Assembly: GCA_012932865.1 (NCBI GenBank)
Contig: SAXG01000067.1
Location: forward strand, 186,001-250,000
Direction: 5' to 3'
Length of the DNA stretch: 64,000 bases
DNA from: Amylostereum areolatum
Taxonomy: Eukaryota; Basidiomycota; Agaricomycetes; Russulales; Stereaceae
Shown: piece by piece, positions 53,322 to 64,000 of the stretch
How the letters are laid out: every line of letters begins with the position of its first letter
Numbering within the stretch: position 1 is the first letter of the stretch
The notes under the pieces: model-generated
Told to the model about the DNA's origin: nothing
The model's database searches: none
Seen by the model: the letters and a program-made list of their open reading frames with translations, nothing else
Program-made: the position numbers and the translations under genes

Positions 53322-54498
53322 ATGCCGACCCCACAACCCCCAAGCGACTACTACCTCTATTGTTCCCGTTCTGGCGCATCAGCTTGGGAGCTTCAGGTTT
53401 CGTGGTCCGTGCCGCCGAACAGCATTCCACCGACAACGTGGAAAACGTGGCCACGACCGCTGGACTACCTCAATTTTCCGAGGACCGCTGCAACACTCTG
53501 GATTCCATGTGGCCGCGACAAGATTATGAAAGAAAGCTTTCTTCAGGTAGTTCGCATGTTGGTCGACGCTGTCAAGTTAATAGGAGACATGCCCGAAGCC
53601 CCCGTTGTGGTTTCCCATTCTGTAAGTCCATGCACTGCTGTACCATTTTGAGTCGGCCGCGTTGACGATTGGCGATGGTATAGGACTGGGGAGTCGTGGA
53701 TCTCGACTTTGGTGCTTGTGTTCTTGAGCTAGATCACGACCTATGTGGGCGATTCTGCGACATGCTAAAGAGATTGCCCCTTAAAGTCTGTTAAATTTGT
53801 CTATAATCATCGTATGGGACTAACGAAATCGTGCTTGTGCCATGATCAACATTATCTAGACGTTGCGTTTTCCTCGGTTACAGTCTGTCCCTGGCAGCTC
53901 TGCTCTCTGGGCGTTCAAACCTCTCGAAACCTGTACTCTGGACGGACTCGAGGACATCACGATTCCCTCCGATTTATCCACTGACGCCATCTCCACCGTC
54001 CTGCGCTTTACCACCACCAACGGACAATCGATCCGAGTGTTTGAATGGGATGAGTGCCTCACATCCGCTACCACGAGTAAGCTCCCCGCCCATCTTCCCA
54101 TCCCGTACATGCCAAACATCGAATCCATGAGCTGCAACCGGATGGTTTTTTTGGACCGCTTTCTCAGGCTTCAAGTCCAGAAACGAAAAGGAGTCAAACT
54201 TCGTCTAAAGGAGCTTTATGGATGCCGCCTCTCACCGAGGTGCGCGGGATTGTATATGTGCACCCTGGATTCGTCGACCCTCCACTACGTTGCCCTGTCA
54301 AGCATCGCAATGCCTTGGGACTCTGTCGGCTCTTTGCTTTCTTCTTTTCTCACGCAGTTCCCAAACATCAAAGAGCTCGTTCTCGCTGAAGACGATATGC
54401 CGTTTCCTGATGATAGAGAGCGTCTCGTCAGGATTCCCATGGACAAGATCAACATTGAAGCTTTCCCCGCTTCGATTCAGATACGCGTTGGATATTAG
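53322..54498 (+). CDS. Unknown protein X, paralogue of Y (346 aa)
   Basis: Three exons, 53322-53621, 53684-53785 and 53860-54498, all in phase 0, sum to 347 codons. Exon 1 encodes a Trp/Pro-rich N-terminus. Exon 2 contains LCGRFCDMLKRLPLK and exon 3 starts TLRFPRLQSV, which aligns with LCGKFCSLLQGLPGLE and TLHLPEFEPDL of protein Y. Further shared stretches are ETCTLDGLEDITIPSDLS, VKLRLKELYGCRLS and FLTQFPNIKELVLAEDD. Spacing of Leu suggests leucine-rich repeats like those at the C-terminus of basidiomycete F-box proteins, but no F-box is visible in exon 1. No secretion signal or membrane segment. Confidence 0.7.
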
Positions 54499-54943
54499 TT
54501 TACGGCGCTGACGAGAACCACCGCAGAGGGGCTATCAGTGACCCAGAGGGGATCCATATTTCTCAAGTGCCGACCCACGATGATAATACCGAGGAGTATG
54601 TAGACACGATGACTGCATATCCAATCACTGTGTCTCCAGTGAATGTTTATAACACCATTGCACCAACGTCGAACCGTTGTACTTATCATTGTGCCATTGA
54701 CCACCACCGATGTAAACTTGAGAGTGTGTACAGGCCGAGATGCTTAGATAGATTTCGGCGATCATAAGTATCCGGTTGTTGTTTGCGCTTTCAAACGAAC
54801 TAAAAGCATCGCAGTTGTCTGTCTTGAACGTAGAGTGTACTGAACGTTGAACGTCTGTCAACGCCCGCCGGCCCAGACGTCCAAATTCCCAGGGCTCGGG
54901 ACTCGCCAATACTATTCTTTGTTCTGAACGTCAGAGTCGAAAA

Positions 54944-55955
54944 CACGCGCCGCCGCCCTGAACGCGATCGCGTAGAATCCTGAGCTATCCTGAGCTTGCG
55001 AAGGGGCACAGTCGACTACGCAATCGCCACCGCCCTCGCCCATCCCGCCATCGACAGCTCCTCGCCCTCCTCCACGTCTTCCTCAACAGCGGCCTCCCCG
55101 AGCCCGAGGCCTGGAACGCCGCCCACGGCGCGCTGCTTGAGATCTAAGATCTAAGACCTTCGGTGCGTTCTCTGAATCGTCGTCGTTCCTCGTGTGAAAT
55201 CAGTACATTGACGATTTCACCGGCCTTGCGTACATACCCTGCGCTCGGGCACAAAATCTGCCGCCTATCCCTCGCCGCGCTCGTGTTCCATTGAAAATGT
55301 CCGCGGCGCCCTGCCCTACGCTGGAACGCTCGCCTCGATGCTCCAGGTCGACGTCGCCGTTGAAGCCTGGGTCATCTACAATACTTTGGACTGTCCTGTA
55401 GCTCTCTGAGACCGCGAGAGAGCTTCGAGCTATAGCGATACTCTGGCAGATGGCGTCGAGCTCCTGTAACCTACGAACACGGCGTGACGGTACTTACATG
55501 ATGCGAGAATCCTACCGCTGACTAAGCCGGCATACAGTCGGGGGATCCGCCAGGATCCCCTACTCCAAGTCTCCCTCCCTCACACAATCCACAAAATCTT
55601 GACCCCTCGTTTCCGTGCCGGCCTCCTCGCCGGCGAGCTCTCCCGGTCCATCGAGACCCTCCACGGCATGCGCGCACCTTTTTCGAGCGGGCCCCAATGG
55701 GCGCTGTTGGAAGCCCGGCTGACGGCCGCGCGCGCGAGCCTGCCTTGGGCTTGGCGGGGTGCTCGAGTTCTCCGGTGCGAAGAAGAAGAAGAATTCGGCC
55801 GGTTTGGAGGTGGGCGCTGGCCCTGGAGAGGTCGCGGCCGTGGACAAGTTGGTGGCGCAGGGGGAGGTTGCGGCGTGAGGGCTGGTTGGTGGTTTGTCGT
55901 CATTTGTGCGGTCTGTCTTTTGATATGTGTTGTTTGTTGCATCATCGACGGTAAC
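54944..55955 (+). pseudogene. Pseudogene copy 1 of the eIF3m 3' part
   Basis: Blocks match eIF3m from the codons for AAALDAIATAL in exon 5 to its 3' UTR, in order and in the same strand. Examples are GCCGCCGCCCTGAACGCGAT near 54950, CTCCACGTCTTCCTCAACAG near 55070, GGCACAAAATCTGCCGCCT near 55248, and the last exon from about 55611 to 55878 with GCCCGGCTGACGGCCGCGCG. Introns are partly present, so it is a DNA duplicate. It has a TGA after the codons for LVFH, other stops, frameshifts and foreign insertions (about 55140-55230 and 55380-55600). The 3' UTR similarity continues to about 55955. Confidence 0.85.
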
Positions 55956-56306
55956 ATGAATCATGATTGTACCAACTCGTCGAATGTGAAAATTTAGTTA
56001 TCGGATGGCACGGCGCTTTACCTGTGAAGTCAAGGATTACTGGTAGTGGCACTAAGTAGCTGCTTTGACGGTGAGTGTCACCTAGTGCCCACTTACGTGA
56101 CCAACTAATCAACTACTAACAGAAGACGACGGCTCTTAGACGTGCCATCATGCTGGCACCGCAATCCCCTCTCGAGCATATATAAAGCTGTCGATGGAGC
56201 GTTTGCTATATCATCATCTCTCAGCCCCTCCATTGTCCTCAGGATCTCAAGTGGCGACCTTACGCATATTGCCAATATCAGCCACCAGCAGTGACCGAAA
56301 CACAAG

Positions 56307-57644
56307 ATGCAAAACCCAAGCTCGAGGCCGACCGCTACTTCCTGGCTCGACGATTGCGGATACCGTATAAGCATGCTGCAAACCGACGAATATGCCCGCG
56401 TCGAAGTTTTGGAATTCATTGATCGGTGGCCGAAGGGTACTACAAAACCGGCCTCTAACCGACTGGACAATAAGATATTGGAAAGAATGGTATCTCTGAG
56501 CGAAGTACGCACTCAATGCGTGATAATGCATGACCTACATCCGGTGAGTTGGTACCTAACACGTTCCAGTTTGACCAATCTGTGGTGCTTACTGCCGCAG
56601 ATATGGGCTATACCTGACAGTCGTAAGCTGAAGGTACTAAGTCTTACTTCCGGATGGAAGTTGCGCGCAAGCTTGTGTGGAAAGTTCTGTTCCCTGCTTC
56701 AAGGGCTGCCAGGTCTCGAAGTAATTGATATTCTGGTTCAATTTGTTCTTTCGACTTCACGATGACCGTATTCTTTTCAGACGCTACACCTTCCCGAATT
56801 CGAGCCGGACCTCGGCGACGCCCTCGGAGGACTCCGCTTGTGCACATTCAGGCTCGAATCTATACGGATACCCTCCTCCATAAGCGACACCACTGTCCCT
56901 TATATACTTCCGCTCATCAAGAGCTCCACAAAGGGGATATACTGGTCTGGCGACGAATCAGTTCTCACTGAAGCTAGCAATCTCGACCTCCTGGACGACT
57001 TACCAGTGCACGAGAACGGCCCAGATGCCTTGATGACCCCAGGCCGAGCGGACGTATCCGAGAAATTCATGTCTGTCTGGGCTTCAAGGAGCCACAAAGT
57101 TCGTCTGAGCACATTAACGGGGTATTCTCTTTCAGAGCGATCATACCGGTATATGTTGGATGCTCTCTATCCCTCTAGCCTTGTAACTGTGGCCCTATCC
57201 AAGATCGAGAGCGATCAAGTATTCAAGGATTTCTCCATCCACTTCCCAAACATATTGGAACTCACGCTCCCTCAAAAGCGTACGATGCCCAACACGACAA
57301 AATATGCCTCACCATCGGGCAATACTATACGCCTCAGCTACGTTATGGGACTGTTTCCGAAGCTGATAGAAGTGACAAATGTTCACCTCGAATCCCGCAA
57401 TGGCAGAGTGCTCGATATCAATTTTGGCAGGCTGCCGAAGGACCCGGACCAAAGCTTCGAGCTAAAGGATGCCTTACTCGCGGCGCAAAAATTGTATCCA
57501 GACCTCCTCACTATCAATGGGTTCGAAGTTGGCAAGTCCCGATCTGGGGAAGCCTATGTAGTAGCTGTGCAGGACGAGCCTCTTGAGCGAACTTACCGTC
57601 GATTCGAACGCGGAGTCAAAAGCATAAGGCGATCGACAACGTGA
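56307..57644 (+). CDS. Unknown protein Y, paralogue of X (406 aa)
   Basis: Three exons, 56307-56543, 56601-56720 and 56781-57644, all in phase 0, sum to 407 codons; intron positions match those of X. Exon 1 (MQNPSSRPTATSWLDDCGYR) is unlike exon 1 of X. Exons 2 and 3 share LCGKFCSLLQGLPGLE-TLHLPEF, LCTFRLESIRIPSSIS, VRLSTLTGYSLS, SLVTVALSKIESDQ and FSIHFPNILELTLPQ with X. The C-terminus is about 60 residues longer and ends in a basic stretch (RFERGVKSIRRSTT). Leucine-rich character is clear; no catalytic motif, secretion signal or membrane helix was seen. It follows eIF3m pseudogene copy 1 just as X follows eIF3m. Confidence 0.72.
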
Positions 57645-58019
57645 AAATGGATGGCCTTTATCACTCCAGTTAGTGGGATACTCATCATCTGGCCCGTATT
57701 CCCGCCATGCGTTTACTTCTAGTACAGTTCCGAATAGATATGTACTATTCTGCGGCGGGCGCGAGATGGTAACGAATCGATTATGTAGTAACCACCGTAT
57801 TCATCATCACACACTGGCAGTAAGTATTACGAGGGTAGTGCTGTTGACTACGTCTGCGTTAGACATTTTCCAGCGTCGTACCTCAGGCCTCATAACCGAA
57901 CAGTAGCTACAAAGGACTACAAAGAGAGATGAGACGGAGGCGGGCAGTCACTGGGGGGAGAATAAGATTAAACCGGCCCCGGTATGACACCGTTGCCCTT
58001 CACGTCTCCGATCTCCCTG

Positions 58020-58340
58020 ATCTTGGCGACGTTCTGCATGCCATGCTCGCATCGACGGTTAGTAGACATCTACGCCGTGGAAGCCTGCGTCACGTCATGG
58101 AGCCTCACCCTCACACTTCCAAGTTCCTTCCCACCACTGGCAGTAATCCACGCCGGTGCCATCGTCAGCAAGGTCCTTCGAACCACCGCATCATGCGCGT
58201 CACCCCACCCACCTACGAGCGGCCCAAAGGAAAACTTCCAGAGGCGCAGCTGACGGCCTGGTGGCTGGCGCAAAGAAGAGTAATGTCATTTGAGCGACCG
58301 CAGGTCCTGGGGAGGTGGCGGTGAATAAGGTGGCGGCGTG
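58020..58340 (+). pseudogene. Pseudogene copy 2 of the eIF3m 3' part, strongly decayed
   Basis: CATGCCATGCTCGCATCGAC and GTGGAAGCCTGCGTCACGTC align with the end of exon 6 of eIF3m. CCACGCCGGTGCCATCGTCA, TCATGCGCGTCACC and the stretch with GGCGCAGCTGACGGCCTGG align with the last exon. The intron between is replaced by unrelated sequence of similar length. All frames are broken, and only about 300 bp remain recognisable. More diverged than copy 1. Confidence 0.7.
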
Positions 58341-58508
58341 ACTCTCCTAGTCTCTACATTCCAATGTGGCGTATCGGAGTGGCATAGGCTTGTACTCTTT
58401 GAAACCGTGACCTTTTCAAACGAGAACCATACAATGTCCAGTTAGTACGGCGAGCGTGTTTCTGTGCTTAGTGTGACGAAGCAAGAGATGAAAATCTACA
58501 GCCCGACT

Positions 58509-59529
58509 TTACATCATCTCCGACCGCAATTTCTGAAAGACGTCTTCCGTATGTTTCCATACTAGCCCACCGGTTCCCTTCTCCCTCAACTCCTTCAAAA
58601 CCTTCTCGTTCCCGGCGTCCTCCCCATCTATGTTCAGCAAGCGCATTGGACCGTCCCCGGCCTCCTGCGTCCCGACGTAATTCGTCACCAGCGCGATGTA
58701 TAGCGCACGCTCGCCAGCATCCACCGCGCTCTTCGCAAACACCCACATCAACGGCGACACGACCCACCGCATGAAGAGGTATTTCACGCCGCTGGACCCG
58801 CGCGTGAACGTCGGTGTATAGGTCGGTCCCGGGAAGACGTGCACGAAACTGATGCGCGGGTGCTCCGCGGCGAGGCGCTCCATGAACAACGTCAACATCG
58901 TCGCGGAGTGGACTGCCGCTTTTGCGAAGCTGTAGTTTGCGGGCCGCGCGAGGGAGAGGTCATCTGTGTCGATCGGGCCTTCCTGTCCCCCGGCGAGGAT
59001 GTTGACGACGCGCGGGGAAGGGGCAGCCGAAAGGAGGGGGAGCAGACGTTGCATGAGCAGCGCGCGGCCGTAATAGCGCAGAGCCATGGACGCGTCTAGC
59101 CCGTCCTCGGTCGCTGAAGAATCATGATCAGTAGTCTTTGCTGTACACAGAGGGATCGTACAGTTTCTACTCACGTTGTCGGCCTTCGAAACTGATAAAT
59201 CCGGCCGAGAGGTACAGCAGATCCAGCTTCGTCTCCTTCGCCGCCACCTCCGCACACACGCGCTCCACATTCCCTAACCGCGACACGTCCGTCTCGATGA
59301 GATGGTACACCCCCGTCGCGTTGAGTGCTTGTAGCTGCTCGAGGAGGGGTGCGGCCGCGGCCTTGCTCCGGCCGACGACGTAGATGTTCGGCTGGGGCGT
59401 GTGCTCGGCCAGTTGGAGAAGCGTGGCCCTTCCGATCCCGCTGGTCGCGCCGACGAAGAGCACAGTGGGAGGGGGGACAGAGGTCTTGAAGGTGGCGATC
59501 GCGGCCCGTGCGTTTGCGAGAGAGACCAT
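58509..59529 (-). CDS. Short-chain dehydrogenase/reductase (319 aa)
   Basis: Two exons, 59175-59529 and 58509-59113, sum to exactly 320 codons. The Rossmann NAD(P) motif is VLFVGATSGIGRATLLQLAE near residues 23-42. LDLLYLSAGF corresponds to the structural NNAG segment, and YSFAKAAV carries the catalytic YxxxK pair. VHVFPGPTYTPTF follows strand six. A hydrophobic segment FMRWVVSPLMWVFAKSAVDA near the C-terminus may touch a membrane. Members of this atypical fungal SDR group occur beside secondary-metabolism genes or alone; the substrate cannot be predicted. The minus strand has TATAAAGG about 95 bp upstream of the ATG, a probable TATA box. Confidence 0.9.
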
Positions 59530-60251
59530 GATGTTTCGAAGGCTTCGGATATGTAGGTTAGGATTGAATAACGAGTTCGAGAACGGGTTTGTGGGTGGTT
59601 GGAGTCGATTATCGCAGCCCGCCTTTATACAGAATATCCTCGACGATGATGCGCCTCGACGGCGTCGACGTCGTCCGCCGGCAGACTAGACGGAGCTCCG
59701 TCAGCTCGACGTCGGTGCTTCGCCACGTCGTCGCAAGTAGCTGACAGAGCATGACGGCACCGTGTGCATTCGTGTTGTGGCGGACGAATTAGCCTGCGTT
59801 AGATGGCGCAAGTCGTTCCTTGCGCGGCGAGCGGTTTGATATGAAGAAACATGATGAGCCGTAATCAACGCCATGATCCAACACGATCCTGTGAATTGCA
59901 GGTTTGATTGACGGGGCCAACTTGATTTCTCTTGGTAATCTGTGTACGGTGAGGAGGAGGACCTTGCCAGTCTTTCCCAGTGGCGGAGTCAGCGCTATCG
60001 GACGCGAATGGGTCAGCAGCCTCCGGATCGCCGGACTTTATGGCCATATTTGGCCAGCGCCGGCCGGTCGCCTTGCCTCCACAGTCCAAGACTCCAAGTC
60101 GCCAACTTACCTCAGAGTCCTGAGGCCTGCAGTTAGCTTGGAAAGCCCGAACGTTCAAGTCCGCATGTATACAATCGTGTTCTGAGGATTACAGTATGAC
60201 AGTACAGTTATCTATCGTGTTCCCAACAAGCCCTTGAAATCGTCCACGCAC
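59530..60251. other. Intergenic between SDR gene and SEC18
   Basis: No supported gene. It holds the SDR promoter and the 3' flank of SEC18. Confidence 0.6.
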
Positions 60252-63063
<2,812 letters not shown>

Positions 63064-64000
63064 TACTGATCTTCAGTAGAAGCTCGACGTATAATTCAAG
63101 GGATGGGTGAGGCCGAAGACAAACAGCAGGGAGAGAATGGGTTCGTGGTGAGCAACGTCGCACTTGTTACGATTGCACACAGACAAGCTACAGTCTTTTA
63201 CGTAAGCGATAGCAACACTTACTAACTTGCCTTTTGGCCTTTGTTTCTGTTCAATGGACAGCGCGTACCACGTATACTCTGTTCTACTTACCAATGCATC
63301 GGCAGTGAAGATGTATGTATTCCGTGGAGTAGATTCATGCAGAAACGTTTCTCTGGATCGATATCTTTCCACCAACACTGTCGTTCAGGCTCCTCCTAAA
63401 ACTCCCGCCGCCGTCATTACTGCTTGCCAGCGCAAGTAATGCTTGACTAGCACAATGCCTTCAGAGGTTACTTGCGAGTTATTTGAATCCATGATGCTTC
63501 CGTAGTCAGGATCAAGCTACGGGCTGCAACTTCCGTAAACTGCTCTGTGCTCTCTGGCCGCTCTATCGGGTCGTAAGTACGTTGGCACGGCGTTCCATTC
63601 CTCATGTCAGGTCAATCCCTCTATTTGTACACCCTTTCCTACCCAAACAATGCTCCAGCATAAATACAGGACCTCACAGTAACCCAACTAGCGATCTCCT
63701 CTCTCTCTCTCCACTCCCTGCAGTCAACCTGCAGTAGCCCGAGTGTTGTGCGGCCGGCGCCATTCCACGGTGCCTGCTAGGCTGCTCGTTCGCACCCCAT
63801 TCTCCATCATAAAATATCCCTTCATCGACCACACACCCTTCGTCTAATACGCCAAATTTCGCTCATTCAACGAGTCGTCAGCTTAGGATGTCAGTGGCCA
63901 CGGGCAACGGCGGTGCGCAGTCGTGACGGTCACGTGATCTCAACGCGCCCAAAAACCTGCCCAACGATGACGACACTGTGTGCAGCTCGGTACGCAAAAC
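63064..64000. other. Right-edge intergenic region
   Basis: Holds the SEC18 promoter. No supported gene. A CT-rich run near 63696-63712 followed by a palindromic CTGCAGTCAACCTGCAG could belong to the promoter of a gene starting beyond the edge. Confidence 0.5.

Overview
The window is nuclear DNA of a filamentous fungus, almost certainly an Agaricomycete (mushroom or polypore type basidiomycete). The evidence is the many short (about 50-65 bp) GT-AG introns with GTGCGT/GTACGT donors, the expanded F-box family, tandem GMC alcohol oxidases, tandem S28 peptidases, TTAGGG-type telomere-like motifs, and a Ty3/gypsy element of fungal type. No bacterial, organellar or rRNA sequence was seen. Gene models below were assembled by hand from splice signals, and exon sums were checked for frame.

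Layout. 1-4480: a decayed Ty3/gypsy retrotransposon on the minus strand, cut by the left edge, with a candidate LTR. 5.1-9.2 kb: two plus-strand F-box genes (A broken, B intact). 9.4-19.8 kb: a conserved single-copy block with an HPP membrane protein, an ARO8-type aminotransferase, a CCHC zinc-knuckle protein (GIS2/CNBP type), an unresolved 3 kb stretch, a conserved unknown and COQ10. 20.0-27.1 kb: three minus-strand F-box paralogues (C, D, E). 27.3-27.7 kb: a broken, inverted piece of the deoxyhypusine synthase gene. 28-34.3 kb: two tandem alcohol-oxidase-type GMC genes, one riddled with frameshifts. 34.3-37.7 kb: a mobile-element-rich strip with a foldback element, a TA-flanked MITE, a hAT-like element with a perfect 8-bp target duplication and a tRNA-Leu gene. 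37.9-42.3 kb: a small membrane protein, intact deoxyhypusine synthase and a divergent F-box gene. 42.7-48.1 kb: two tandem secreted S28 serine peptidases. 48.8-52.9 kb: a DUF2009/UPF0652 gene and eIF3m. 53.3-58.3 kb: two paralogous genes of unknown function alternating with two decaying copies of the 3' part of eIF3m. 58.5-63.1 kb: a short-chain dehydrogenase and SEC18 (NSF).

Housekeeping functions are protein synthesis and eIF5A maturation (eIF3m, deoxyhypusine synthase), membrane fusion (SEC18), ubiquinone function (COQ10) and amino-acid metabolism. Between them lie fast-evolving duplicated genes. The most interesting signals are a duplicated [eIF3m 3' end + unknown gene] module, telomere-repeat-like boxes at a similar distance and orientation upstream of four F-box paralogues, and a bias of all detected single-base lesions toward net +1, which may be a sequence-quality effect rather than biology.
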